Source: Bacteroides luti (GTDB lineage: Bacteria > Bacteroidota > Bacteroidia > Bacteroidales > Bacteroidaceae). From it: 64,000 nt of DNA. Position numbers and translations under genes: made by a program. The stretch lies in contig NZ_FQTV01000016.1 in assembly GCF_900128905.1 (NCBI RefSeq), positions 1 through 64,000 on the forward strand. The letters are read 5' to 3'. The notes under the pieces are model-generated. The model made no database searches, was not told where the DNA came from, and saw only the letters and a list, made by a program, of their open reading frames with translations. Positions 8,940 to 18,440 of this stretch are shown in pieces; position 1 is the first letter of the stretch, and the number at the start of each line of letters is the position of its first letter.

Positions 8940-10163
8940 TCAATTTAGAGGTAAGTTTTGTTCTACTTTTCCCCTCCATATTTCAGGCGTCCGAATGCCA
9001 GGCTTAAGTTCTCCACCAAACAGATAAAAAGCATCTTCCAAATATATGGCAGTTGCTCCTGCACGTGCAGATTGCTCATAACTTCCAAACGCAGTCCATT
9101 CATTTTTATCGGGCGAATAAACCAGCAACTCCTTGTTAAATTTATACCACTCGGAGGGCTGATTCATATACGCTTTTACTTTTTCTCGCAGTAGTTTTTC
9201 TGTTTTCTGATCATGATCAGCTACCGCCTTCTTCAATGCTTGCTCACGTTTTAAAGCATCGAGAAAAATATCTTTATTTACACCACCCATACAAAGCATC
9301 AAACTGTCACCTAATGAAACGGCAACACCTCCCCCAAACGAGATAGGCTGACCATCTGATTTGCAGGGTTCTGCAATCTTTGTCCAACGATTAATATCTG
9401 GTTCGTAACAATATGCATCCGTACTAAGAGAAGCATCTCTATTATCAGTAGCAGAAGCAAATCCACCAGCAACAAATAAACACATTCTTCCTGCTTTCTT
9501 CACAGCTACGCAAACAGGTTGCGTTCTGGGATTACCAGGAACAGGTGGTAATTCATGCCATTTTGCAAAATTTTCACCTAAATTTAATGCAAACATCCGA
9601 GAAGACGGCTTTTTATCGACATTTCCTCCAACTATATATAAAGTATCTTCAATTATTGCACCAGCCATGTTATCTATCTTATAAGGCAAAGATGGCAGCG
9701 AATGCAATATAAGTGTATCCTTTTCAGAATTATATTCCAATCGATAAGCAGCAGATGTAGATCCGTTGGGAGTAACACCACCCACGCATATCACACCTTG
9801 CGGAACAGAAAACGAAACACCGTAAGCAGTTGGTGAAAGAAGACTTCCTGCCTTCTTCCATTGCTGTACAGTATCTCCAATAATACGTGCTACGTATACA
9901 TCATCATAAAAAACTTTCTTCCCTCCTTCTACAGCAGGTATATCGGGAAAGTTACAGCCGCCGGCAACAAGCAGACAGCCATTCACTTTTCCCACAAAAC
10001 ATGCAGAAACTCCTTTTGTAAAATTCTCATTCGCAGAAGAGATCTTTGTCAATGAATGCCAGCTAACAGTGCAGACATTCTTTCTATTCTGCGAATGAGA
10101 AGAACATGCTCCAAACAAAAAAGAAAGGAATACTGGAAAAAATAATCTGTATAACTTCATCAT
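8940..10163 (-). CDS. nanM: Cyclically permuted mutarotase (NanM-like, sialic acid anomerase)
   Basis: A 407-residue Kelch-type propeller protein. The N-terminus has a lipoprotein signal with the lipobox FLFGAC at Cys20, so it is probably lipid-anchored in the periplasm or outer membrane. Kelch-like blades are seen as VAGGCNFPD, YVARIIGDTVQQW, CVGGVTPNG, YIVGGNVDKKPSS, FVAGGFA and FYLFGGELKPG. The pattern matches the cyclically permuted mutarotase family related to E. coli NanM, which speeds conversion of alpha- to beta-N-acetylneuraminate after sialidase release. It is the first gene after the SusD terminator hairpin and probably starts the transcript that includes the sialidase. Confidence 0.85.
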   Translation of the reverse strand: MMKLYRLFFPVFLSFLFGACSSHSQNRKNVCTVSWHSLTKISSANENFTKGVSACFVGKVNGCLLVAGGCNFPDIPAVEGGKKVFYDDVYVARIIGDTVQQWKKAGSLLSPTAYGVSFSVPQGVICVGGVTPNGSTSAAYRLEYNSEKDTLILHSLPSLPYKIDNMAGAIIEDTLYIVGGNVDKKPSSRMFALNLGENFAKWHELPPVPGNPRTQPVCVAVKKAGRMCLFVAGGFASATDNRDASLSTDAYCYEPDINRWTKIAEPCKSDGQPISFGGGVAVSLGDSLMLCMGGVNKDIFLDALKREQALKKAVADHDQKTEKLLREKVKAYMNQPSEWYKFNKELLVYSPDKNEWTAFGSYEQSARAGATAIYLEDAFYLFGGELKPGIRTPEIWRGKVEQNLPLN

Positions 10164-10271
10164 TGTTTATAGAATATATAATGATCTAATACCTTTATTG
10201 ACAAATAATCCAATTAACGTTTACTAAGTTTATGCCAATTCAAAATGTTAAGACTTGGCAGAAAGGAAAAT

Positions 10272-10294
10272 TGCAGGTGGAAAAACCACCTGCA
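10272..10294 (-). terminator. Hairpin after the SusC/SusD pair
   Basis: TGCAGGTGG and CCACCTGCA form a 9-bp GC-rich stem with a 5-nt loop, 19 bp after the SusD stop. On the minus strand it is followed by ATTTTCC, a short T run. It may cut transcription partly so the outer-membrane pair is made in excess over the downstream enzymes. Confidence 0.7.
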
Positions 10295-10312
10295 TTTTTC
10301 TTTATAACATAA

Positions 10313-11929
10313 TTACCAGCTTTCTGTTTGCTGATTAAGATCGGTATATCCAGGAGTTTGTTTCAACTTTGGATCAGCATTCAATGTTGCTACATCTACA
10401 GGCCACAATAATTTATGCTTTTCTGTAGCGTAATTCAGAATAGGAGTTCCTTTATAAGAAGCTGCAGCATCAAATACAAGAGGTTTACCATCTTTGGCAT
10501 CCTTCATTCTGCAAACATCAAACCAGCGAGTTCCTTCATTTACGAACTCAAGATCTCTTTCATGAAGAATAGCAAGCTCATTTGTTTTGAAGTCTGAATT
10601 TGTATATCCATATAGATTTGCATCCCATTTAGCACCATAAGCACGAGCGCGAACCTGATTAATATATTGAGCAACATCGCCACCCTTCATATTTTCTACT
10701 TCAGCCAATAGCAACAATACATCTGCATATCTGTACATTGGTTCATCACCACAGAAAATACGAACATTGCTTGCATTTACAAAACCCAGATTCTTTTTCA
10801 ACACAGTTCCCATCAAAGATCCGTCTGCTTTATAGAATTCAAGGAACGTAGCATCACGTCTTGAGTCGTTGGCATTAAATGCCTGCCAAAGTGATGGCAT
10901 GTATTCATTTCTTTGCCAGCCAGAACCTTTCAGGTTAAGAGTATCGGTAGCAATAACCTTATTATTACGTCCGTAAACCGTACCTATAAAACCTCCATTA
11001 GGATTAGCGTAAACAAATTCACCTGCTGAATTAGTTGCTTCTCCCTCTGCATATCTGATAGTGAAGATAATTTCCTTATTTCCTTTGTCAGTAGAAACAG
11101 CACTGAAAATAGTACTGTAAGAAGGTAATAATCCAAAACGAGAATCGTTCTTAATAGTATTCAAGTATGTTTCAGCTTTTGTTAAATCATCAGCTGCAGG
11201 AGTCTGATCTCCAAGAGAAACCTTTGCCGACCACAAATATACTTCAGCAGACAACATGGTAGTTGCAGCCTTAGACCAGAAAGATTTAGTTCCATTGATT
11301 GTTTCGTTAGTACCGAAATAATCCAGAGATTTCTGCAAATCTGCTTTGATAAAATCCATCACTTGTTTAGGAGTAGATCTTCCTGTATAAAGATCTTCAG
11401 GAGAAACCTTTCCATCCAACACTTTAACGCGATCAATTAATGGCACACCTCCATAGGTTCTGTACAAATAGAAATAGTACATAGCTCTGATACCATAAGC
11501 CTGAGCAAGCGCATAGTCAATAGCAGCTTTGTTTTCCTCTTGTAAAGATGTTCCTTCTACTTTCTGAATAACAAGATTACAATCGAAAATATTGCCATAT
11601 AATCCGGCCCATGAAGAAGTACCGGTATTAGAAGCATCCAGATTATTTTCTTTAATTCTATCGTAGTTAATAGAGGTATTCAAAGAAGAAGTACCCGATT
11701 TGTTAGTACCACCACGTGCTTCACCCAGAACAAAATTACGGTTAAAACTTGTAGATCTTAAGTCCATGTGAATACCGTTCATGTATGCTTGTACCTGAGG
11801 AACAGTATTCCAGAAATTACCACTTGCATAGTAATCTATAGGCGACAACTCCAGTTCGTTACAAGAAGTATAAAAAGCCGAGGTGACTAAAACCGCACAG
11901 CTAAATATAATTGATTTTATTGTTTTCAT
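10313..11929 (-). CDS. nanU: SusD/RagB-family sialic acid-binding lipoprotein (NanU-like)
   Basis: A 538-residue SusD-family protein. The lipoprotein signal ends in FYTSC with Cys23. The SusD_RagB pattern is clear: NELELSPIDYYASGNFW at the start, the TPR-like stretch AIDYALAQAYGIRAMYYFYLYRTYGGVPLI near 135-165, and the C-terminal LLLAEVENMKGG, EGTRWFDVCRM and YTDLNQQTESW. These lids bind glycans over the SusC-type transporter. The gene directly follows the SusC-type gene (21 bp), and its setting in a nan locus matches B. fragilis NanU, which binds free sialic acid. Substrate is inferred from context. Confidence 0.9.
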   Translation of the reverse strand: MKTIKSIIFSCAVLVTSAFYTSCNELELSPIDYYASGNFWNTVPQVQAYMNGIHMDLRSTSFNRNFVLGEARGGTNKSGTSSLNTSINYDRIKENNLDASNTGTSSWAGLYGNIFDCNLVIQKVEGTSLQEENKAAIDYALAQAYGIRAMYYFYLYRTYGGVPLIDRVKVLDGKVSPEDLYTGRSTPKQVMDFIKADLQKSLDYFGTNETINGTKSFWSKAATTMLSAEVYLWSAKVSLGDQTPAADDLTKAETYLNTIKNDSRFGLLPSYSTIFSAVSTDKGNKEIIFTIRYAEGEATNSAGEFVYANPNGGFIGTVYGRNNKVIATDTLNLKGSGWQRNEYMPSLWQAFNANDSRRDATFLEFYKADGSLMGTVLKKNLGFVNASNVRIFCGDEPMYRYADVLLLLAEVENMKGGDVAQYINQVRARAYGAKWDANLYGYTNSDFKTNELAILHERDLEFVNEGTRWFDVCRMKDAKDGKPLVFDAAASYKGTPILNYATEKHKLLWPVDVATLNADPKLKQTPGYTDLNQQTESW

Positions 11930-11950
11930 AATTGATTCTGATATAATTTA

Positions 11951-14900
11951 TTAGAATGTTACATTAACACCAAACAAAAGCGTACGTGGAAGTCCATATC
12001 CCGATCCTGCTCCTGTTCCTGCTTCCGGAGTTGTGATAGTCTTACACTGTGTAAGATAACCAAGATTCTGTCCGGTAACAGAAAGATCTACTTTCTCAAG
12101 TTTAGCTTTGTTAATGATACTCTTTGGTAAAGAATAAGAAAGAGAAACCTCACGGAAAGCTACATAAGAACCATCGTATGCAAACATAGTAGAGGTTCTG
12201 TAGTAATTACTCTTGCCTAACTGGTCAGCCCAGTAATATTTTGGTAATGTTCCGTTTGGATTAGCTTCCGACCATGTTTTCTTTACTTCTGTAGTCATGT
12301 TATATGTACCCTGCATATTTCCTAAGAACCAAGGTGTTGTATTATCATATATTGTAAAATCCAAAGCATAGTCTAGAGCAACAAACAGTGAAAGACCTTT
12401 CCATGAAAGCGTTGAAGTGAAACCGCCTAACCAGTGAGGAGTAGTATTACCCACTTTCACCAAATCATAGTTATCAATAACACCATCACCATTTACATCT
12501 TTCCATTTTACATCACCTGGTTGGATAGGTAATGCTTTTACTTTTGATGCACCTGTTTCACCTGAGCCTTTTTGAGCATCAGTTAAATTCGCCCATGATG
12601 TTTTTCCATAAAGGACACATGCGGAGCTACCTCCTCCTCTATCTACCATGATGTCTGGAATTTCGTCGTAGCTTTTATAGATACCTTCGGCTTTATAAGC
12701 GTAAAGAACACCCGGTTCATTTCCTTCCTGGTAACCACCTACCCACTTTTTATCATTGCCGTTGCCGGTATATACCTGATATGCATCCTGACGGTTCTTT
12801 TCCAATCCGTTATTTGGTAACTTAACGATAACATTCTTGTTATAAGAAATATTAGCGTTCATACTCCAATTCCAATTTTTAGACTGAATAGGTTTTGCAG
12901 CAAGTTCTATTTCAACACCACGGTTACGGAATCGACCATTGTTTGTAGTAATACCGCTGATACCTGAAGAGATTGGTAAACTGATTCTTGCATATTTATC
13001 ATCAGTTAAACGATTATATACCGTAAAGTTTGTAGAATAGCGATTATTCAAGTAACTCAGATCTAAACCAAATTCAAATGTTTTAGATTTTTCCCATCTA
13101 AGAGTAGGATTAGGAACTCCACTCATTATAAACGTTGCATTTCCGTTGTAATTTGTAGATGTAGCATAAGCTCCTTGCAAGTCATAGCTTCCAATACCTG
13201 AAACGTTACCATTCAAACCATAGCTGGCACGTAATTTACCAAATGATATAACGTCAGACAAAGAATTCATAAAGTTTTCTTTTGAGAATATCCATCCTGC
13301 AGAAAGACCTGGGAAAGTACCCCAACGATTGTCAATCAGTTTAGAATATCCATCACGACGAACAACTAATGACAAAAGGTATTTACTTGCATAATCATAG
13401 TTAACACGTCCGAAGAAAGAAAGAATACGTTGACGATTATGGTAAGAATCAATAGAACGCATATTTTCTTTTGAAGATGTTAATCCCAGATCCTGAAAAT
13501 CATCTGTAGCAGCGCCTTGTCCGGCAGCACTAAATCCACGAGAATATGAATTATAATATTCAGAACCAAGCATTGCTGTTACATAATGATCGCCAAACTG
13601 GTGTTCATAATTCATAATAGCATTGTATGTCTGGTCGAAAGTACGATCATAAGATGCAGAAGAAGAACGGGTTGATACGATGTTAACAGGATTACTATAA
13701 TAATCTTTATTGAAAGACTCATACATACCTTCACTATAGTACCAGTTAGCAGATAGCTTCAAGTAAAGTCCTTTTGTAAAATCAAGTTTAAATGCTTGAT
13801 TCATTGTAAATTTATCCGTTTGATTATCACGAATAAACTTATCAGACTGATATCGTTGATTACCATCTGCAGAGGCATTACCTAACATCATATTTCCCTC
13901 TTCATCTTCAAAACGTACTGTTGGAGGCATAGACATTATACGACCAAAGTAGTTATACTCTGATGTATTAGATCCTGGCATTGACTGCCAGTTTGCACGG
14001 TTATAGTTCAAACTTGAGTAAGAAGTCAACCAATCTCTGATTTTATAATCGCCATTGAAAATGAAAGAGTAACGATCATAGTAAGAGTCAATAGGAAGAC
14101 CTTCAGAATGGTTGTAGCCAAAACCTGCATAATAGTGACCTTTATCATTACCACCAGACATATTAATATTATAATCTTGTGTGATTGATGGATTCTTAAG
14201 ATTATAGGACGCTACATCTGTATCTTTAAAAATCAGCTCTTTTCCTGTAATAGGATCAGTCATTGTTTTCCAACCTTTATCCAAAAGGAATTTATTTGTA
14301 TCATCCAGGAACATTGTACTCCAAATTGCACTATTACTGTTCTTCAAAGGAGTAACTCCATCTGCTGCAAAATACTTATTACCTGTTCCATAAGGATAAT
14401 TACCTGTTAAACTACTAGAACTAACATATCCTGCACCCGGAGTTCCATCAGCATTCTGCCACATATTGGAAGAACGAGAATAAGCAGTACGCATCCACCA
14501 TAAATAATCGGCAGCATTACAGAATTCATAAGGAGTATTCAGATAATTGATACCTACTTTAGCTTTAACGTTAATTTCAGAACTGCCAGCTTTACCTTTC
14601 TTTGTGGTAATAAGGATTACACCATTATTAGCACGCGCACCATAAATTGCTGTAGCTCCGGCATCTTTCATAACTTGCATATCTGCAATATCCTCAGGGT
14701 TGATGTCGCTCAAGCTGGAACGAATTTGTCCATCAACAATTACAATTGGAGAACCGCTACCATCAAGGTTTGTACCACCACGAAGTACAATTGTTGGAGT
14801 TGCACCCGGATTACCAGAAGTCTGTACAACTCTCAAACCAGAAACTGCTCCTGATAAAGCTTGTGCAGGATTGGAATAAACACCAACACTCAATTTTTCA

Positions 14901-15274
14901 TTGCTTACTTTCGCAATTGAGTTAGTTGACTTAGAACGTAACTGTGTTCCGGAATATCCTGTTACCACAATCTCCTCCAACACAGTAGAAGTAGGTTTAA
15001 GTTTTATTTCCAGGTTCTTTTGACCTTTAATACTTACTATTAGTTTTTCATAGCCAATATAAGTCACGGAGATTTCCCCTTTCGGGTTTACGACCAGTGA
15101 GAATTTTCCATCAAAATCGGTAATAGTACCGTTTGTTGGGTTCCCCACTTCAGATACACTAGCACCAAGTACTGGTTGATTAGTTTCATCAGTAACTTGA
15201 CCAGTTACAGTCTGCTTTTGAGCCATCACGTTAAGTGACAGCAAAAAGCACATCAATAATAAAAGCTTCCTCAT
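11951..15274 (-). CDS. nanO: SusC/RagA-family TonB-dependent transporter (NanO-like)
   Basis: A 1107-residue outer-membrane TonB-linked transporter. The signal peptide ends near VMAQ (19). A CarboxypepD_reg-like domain (GQVTDETNQPVLGASV, DFDGKFSL) spans about 25-105. LEEIVVTGYSGTQ is the TonB-box region, and the plug runs about 115-230 with SGLRVVQTSGNPGA, IVLRGGTNL and GATAIYGARANNGVILITTKKG. The remainder is a 22-strand barrel ending with aromatic-terminal VNVTF. With the SusD-like partner it imports sialic acid across the outer membrane; that substrate rests on neighbourhood. Its 231-bp upstream gap has a 16-bp palindrome and a 14-bp direct repeat, suggesting its own regulated promoter. 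Confidence 0.9.
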   Translation of the reverse strand: MRKLLLLMCFLLSLNVMAQKQTVTGQVTDETNQPVLGASVSEVGNPTNGTITDFDGKFSLVVNPKGEISVTYIGYEKLIVSIKGQKNLEIKLKPTSTVLEEIVVTGYSGTQLRSKSTNSIAKVSNEKLSVGVYSNPAQALSGAVSGLRVVQTSGNPGATPTIVLRGGTNLDGSGSPIVIVDGQIRSSLSDINPEDIADMQVMKDAGATAIYGARANNGVILITTKKGKAGSSEINVKAKVGINYLNTPYEFCNAADYLWWMRTAYSRSSNMWQNADGTPGAGYVSSSSLTGNYPYGTGNKYFAADGVTPLKNSNSAIWSTMFLDDTNKFLLDKGWKTMTDPITGKELIFKDTDVASYNLKNPSITQDYNINMSGGNDKGHYYAGFGYNHSEGLPIDSYYDRYSFIFNGDYKIRDWLTSYSSLNYNRANWQSMPGSNTSEYNYFGRIMSMPPTVRFEDEEGNMMLGNASADGNQRYQSDKFIRDNQTDKFTMNQAFKLDFTKGLYLKLSANWYYSEGMYESFNKDYYSNPVNIVSTRSSSASYDRTFDQTYNAIMNYEHQFGDHYVTAMLGSEYYNSYSRGFSAAGQGAATDDFQDLGLTSSKENMRSIDSYHNRQRILSFFGRVNYDYASKYLLSLVVRRDGYSKLIDNRWGTFPGLSAGWIFSKENFMNSLSDVISFGKLRASYGLNGNVSGIGSYDLQGAYATSTNYNGNATFIMSGVPNPTLRWEKSKTFEFGLDLSYLNNRYSTNFTVYNRLTDDKYARISLPISSGISGITTNNGRFRNRGVEIELAAKPIQSKNWNWSMNANISYNKNVIVKLPNNGLEKNRQDAYQVYTGNGNDKKWVGGYQEGNEPGVLYAYKAEGIYKSYDEIPDIMVDRGGGSSACVLYGKTSWANLTDAQKGSGETGASKVKALPIQPGDVKWKDVNGDGVIDNYDLVKVGNTTPHWLGGFTSTLSWKGLSLFVALDYALDFTIYDNTTPWFLGNMQGTYNMTTEVKKTWSEANPNGTLPKYYWADQLGKSNYYRTSTMFAYDGSYVAFREVSLSYSLPKSIINKAKLEKVDLSVTGQNLGYLTQCKTITTPEAGTGAGSGYGLPRTLLFGVNVTF

Positions 15275-15361
15275 AGTAGGATTGTTGAATAATGAATAGA
15301 TTAATTTTGTTTATGGTATAGATATAGATTTAACTACGTTAATAGTTAGAAAAGTTAAGTC

Positions 15362-15377
15362 TGGTTTAATTAAACCA
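15362..15377. promoter_or_regulatory. 16-bp perfect palindrome upstream of the SusC-type gene
   Basis: TGGTTTAATTAAACCA reads identically on both strands and lies 88 bp before the nanO start. Its right part (TAATTAAACCATT, continuing to 15379) recurs at 17787-17799 upstream of nanA. This is a candidate operator for a sialic acid or ManNAc-responsive regulator; no regulator gene is in the window. Confidence 0.5.
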
Positions 15378-15436
15378 TTCCAGTCTTTTAGTTTTCAATT
15401 ATTTATAGCACAATTAAGGAATATCTTAATAGCTTA

Positions 15437-15484
15437 GTTTAGTATAGTCTTTTTTGATAGTTATTGTACAGTTTAGTATAGTCT
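15437..15484. repeat. 14-bp direct repeat GTTTAGTATAGTCT upstream of nanO
   Basis: GTTTAGTATAGTCT occurs at 15437-15450 and again at 15471-15484, a spacing of 34 bp. Both copies are identical and sit between the end of nanE and the start of the SusC-type gene. They may bind an activator, or be a small duplication. No full -33/-7 promoter was recognised in this gap. Confidence 0.6.
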
Positions 15485-15505
15485 GATGTCGTTTTCTCGT
15501 AAATG

Positions 15506-16687
15506 CTATTTCAGAATTTCATTACACAAATCATAACACTTTACCATCATTCTAGGAATATGGAAAGGTCCTTTAAAAAGATTTCCTTTTGCCGGTTGTG
15601 AAACAGAGCCATCCATATGTAAATAGCCATACCACTCTCCATATTCTTTATCAGGAAAATGAGTATATGTCCAATCACTTATTTGTTTGTGCATATCCAA
15701 ATATTTCTCATCTTTTGTTGCTTCATATGCATAGAGTGTTGCAATAATAGCTTCGCACTGTGGCCACCAAAATTTCATATCGTGAGCATAATCCTGAGGA
15801 GAGTAATTCTTACAGTCACGGAAATTAGTTATTCCTCCATAAGTTTTGTCCCATCCCCATTTCCATGACCAATCTAAAATTGTCAAAGCAGTATCCACCA
15901 ATTCTTTATCCCAGTCACGGAGCTTAGCTTCTTCCAATATGAACCAAGCAGTTTCAATACAGTGCCCCGGATTAATTAAACGTCCATTGATAGTATCAAT
16001 AAATTCACCGTTTGGCCCAACGGTTTCTAACAATGCATTGAATTCCGGATGCATAAAGTCTTTGCGGAGCTTCGCTACAGATTTGTCAATTTGCTCTGTT
16101 AAGTCAGGAGCATCAATTACTTCACGTATACGAGAGGCGGTATTGATTAAAATCATGGTTAAAGAATGTCCCTGCATATGCACATTTTCACAATACTTAG
16201 AAGGTAATAACCCCGGAGTTGAAATTAAGCGTTGTATATTATGGTACATCTTTAGCGCTTTTTCTGCATAACTCTTATCGCCTGAGGCTAAAGAATATTC
16301 AGACATTGCAATAGCCGCAAAAGTTTCAGAAAAAACGTAACGGCGCTTTCTTATAGGTTCACCCGTAGCCGTTACTTCAAAGAACATATGTCCGTCTGTA
16401 TCAATACAATGCTGTTCTATAAAGTCAATTGTGCTTTTTGCGGCTGCCAACCATTCCGGATTCTTTTCAACCTTATTATATGCATATGCGCAGACAAAAG
16501 CAAAACGCCCTTGAAACCAAACAGATTTAGTAGAGTCAATAAGTGTTCCATCTCTATCTACGCATGTATATACGCCACCGTTCACACGGTCAAGACCGTA
16601 CTTTAACCAAAAAGGCATAATGTTGGTTGTCAGGTCCTGGCGATAAACATCAGCCCATTGGGATAAGTATTCATTTATATTTTCCAT
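15506..16687 (-). CDS. nanE: N-acylglucosamine 2-epimerase (NanE type)
   Basis: A 393-residue cytoplasmic enzyme of the AGE/RnBP family, an alpha/alpha-barrel about 390-400 residues long. Family blocks are GVYTCVDRDG, WFQGRFAFVCAYAYN, the NPGHCIETAWFILEEA block with a catalytic-type His, and HDMKFWWPQCEAI. It converts N-acetylmannosamine to N-acetylglucosamine without phosphorylation. This is the Bacteroides sialic acid route, unlike the E. coli NanK/NanE-6-phosphate route. It lies 13 bp after nanA on the same transcript, so lyase product passes directly to it. No ManNAc kinase is in the window. Confidence 0.92.
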   Translation of the reverse strand: MENINEYLSQWADVYRQDLTTNIMPFWLKYGLDRVNGGVYTCVDRDGTLIDSTKSVWFQGRFAFVCAYAYNKVEKNPEWLAAAKSTIDFIEQHCIDTDGHMFFEVTATGEPIRKRRYVFSETFAAIAMSEYSLASGDKSYAEKALKMYHNIQRLISTPGLLPSKYCENVHMQGHSLTMILINTASRIREVIDAPDLTEQIDKSVAKLRKDFMHPEFNALLETVGPNGEFIDTINGRLINPGHCIETAWFILEEAKLRDWDKELVDTALTILDWSWKWGWDKTYGGITNFRDCKNYSPQDYAHDMKFWWPQCEAIIATLYAYEATKDEKYLDMHKQISDWTYTHFPDKEYGEWYGYLHMDGSVSQPAKGNLFKGPFHIPRMMVKCYDLCNEILK

Positions 16688-16700
16688 TGCTTATTCTAAA

Positions 16701-17618
16701 TCAAAGTTTGTTGCAACGATTAAAGAAGTTGATAGCTTCGAGTTCAGCCTTCATTGCAACTTCTTCTTCATCAGTCATATTCTGGAATGGAGTGCGATTC
16801 TTACCTAAATCTAGTCCAATAAATTTCATTATGCGCTTTCCACCTACGATATTACCACGATAATGGCAAATCACATTAATTACCTCCTGAGAGAAGTTTT
16901 GCTTTTCACGAGCAGTTTCAATATCACCGGCTTTCCATGCATCGATAATGCCAACAAGCTCTTTTCCATTGTAATTAGTTGTACCTCCGATACCACCTTG
17001 CGCACCTCCCATTGCCAGACATGGCAAAATAGTTTCATCTTGTCCATGAAGCATATCAAATTTACCACCTTTATAAAGACGGCACTGATTGTATTCATAA
17101 AGACTCTCGAAAGTATACTTAATCCCGGCAAAATTAGGAATACGCCCATCTACTGCTTCCAGGAATGAAACCATTGGAAGAAAAGCGCCGTTAAATGCAG
17201 GAATATGATAAAAATAGAAAGGAAGATCAGGTGCCCCACAAGCTATTTCTTCGCAATACTTTACCAACTCTTCTACCCTACCAACTTTTGGGAAAGGAGG
17301 TGCCATAGCACCGATACCCCATGCTCCAATTTTTTGTGCATGCTCTGCCAACAAACAACTAGATTTTACGCAAGTACTTCCAACATGAACTATTATCTTA
17401 AAGCCTTTTGGAGCAACAGAAACCCAACGTTCTGCTAGTTTCATTCGTTCTTCATCATTAAGCATATACCCTTCACCTGATGAACCATTTATAAAGACCC
17501 CTTGTAGTCCATTCTTTACAAGCATACCGCAATATGCATCAATTGGCTCATAATTTACTTCCCCATTTTCATAAAACGGAGTAAAGGGAGCATCAATTAA
17601 TCCTTGAATCTTTTCCAT
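16701..17618 (-). CDS. nanA: N-acetylneuraminate lyase
   Basis: A 305-residue member of the dihydrodipicolinate synthase/NAL family. It cleaves N-acetylneuraminate to ManNAc and pyruvate in the cytoplasm. Visible residues are GSSGEG at 45-50 (pyruvate carboxylate-binding loop), the catalytic Tyr137 in YFYHIP, and the Schiff-base Lys167 in FAGIKYT. The YHIPA and KYTFESL context is of the sialic acid lyase type rather than DapA. It is the promoter-proximal gene of the nanA-nanE unit, with a good Bacteroidetes promoter about 50 bp upstream. Confidence 0.95.
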   Translation of the reverse strand: MEKIQGLIDAPFTPFYENGEVNYEPIDAYCGMLVKNGLQGVFINGSSGEGYMLNDEERMKLAERWVSVAPKGFKIIVHVGSTCVKSSCLLAEHAQKIGAWGIGAMAPPFPKVGRVEELVKYCEEIACGAPDLPFYFYHIPAFNGAFLPMVSFLEAVDGRIPNFAGIKYTFESLYEYNQCRLYKGGKFDMLHGQDETILPCLAMGGAQGGIGGTTNYNGKELVGIIDAWKAGDIETAREKQNFSQEVINVICHYRGNIVGGKRIMKFIGLDLGKNRTPFQNMTDEEEVAMKAELEAINFFNRCNKL

Positions 17619-17670
17619 AATAAATTGTTTATATTGTTTAGTCTAAATTCTATTTTTAATATATCCGGAG

Positions 17671-17702
17671 CAAATATATTATTATTTTATTAAGTACGCA
17701 AA
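17671..17702 (-). promoter_or_regulatory. Bacteroidetes-type promoter for nanA-nanE
   Basis: Read on the minus strand: -33 element TTTG (17702-17699), a 20-bp spacer, and -7 element TATATTTG (17678-17671), which fits TAnnTTTG exactly. Transcription should start near 17664, giving a leader of about 45 nt before the nanA ATG at 17618. Confidence 0.75.
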
Positions 17703-18252
17703 GTTTTAATGAATATTTAATGTTAAATCAACACTATTTTTCAATTATATTTTTATTAAATGTATTTAATCGCTATTAATTGTTAATAATTAAACCATTA
17801 ATATTATATATAATTAATAATATTAATTAAGTTGGCCTATATTTATAAAGGCTAAATAATAAGTCGAAAAAGTAAAGCAGAAAGCAGCCTTTAAACTATT
17901 TATTCAACAAATATCAGGCTAGACATCTAATACAATCAAAGTTCAAAAATCCAATCGAGCCACTATGAAGAATTTAAAGATTAAAGCATCTTATTTTTCT
18001 GCTAGACATTTAATCATAAATTATAAATGAAACAAAAGATAAAAATTTAAAGTTCGTTTTATAAAAAATAAATCGTAGAAGAAGAGAATAAATATGATTG
18101 CTAAACTTATTTAGGCACAACTCAAGGCTTTGTTATATCTAGAAGTGAACAATTAAGAATTATAACAATAAAAAAAATTAGAAAAAAAAGAAGCAAGAAT
18201 AGTCGTAATCAATAAGAAAAAAAAATGAATCTTTGAAGAGAAAAAATGCAAG
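17703..18252. other. Very AT-rich intergenic stretch with no gene
   Basis: About 550 bp between the nanA promoter and the hairpin after the PNGase F-like gene. It is dominated by A/T runs and has no credible reading frame or RNA fold that I can see. The only notable strings are TAATTAAACCATT (17787-17799), shared with the nanO upstream region, and two loose CTAGACAT-TAAT copies near 17919 and 18002. It probably holds upstream control sites for the nan operon. Confidence 0.6.
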
Positions 18253-18303
18253 ATTCTCTCAGCACATACATATTAATAGGTAATATATATGTGCTGAGAG
18301 AAT
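18253..18303 (-). terminator. Terminator hairpin after the PNGase F-like gene
   Basis: ATTCTCTCAGCACATA (18253-18268) pairs perfectly with TATGTGCTGAGAGAAT (18288-18303), a 16-bp stem with a 19-nt loop. On the minus strand it is followed by CTTGCATTTTTTC, a T run suited to Rho-independent stop. It lies 138 bp beyond the stop codon. Confidence 0.75.
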
Positions 18304-18440
18304 AAGTTGTTTTATGAATTCATATATCCTTCGAAATTTAGAATTGAACGATATAAAAGAGAGCCTCTATCAACCAATCTATCATTATTCAAATCAGCTA
18401 CAATTCGGATAGAAGTACTTTTATGTTAATAAAACGAGTA

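Noticed and set aside
17703..18252. Hidden small gene or RNA in the long AT-rich gap
   Set aside because: No frame with plausible codon use, no conserved fold, and no promoter-terminator pair inside it.
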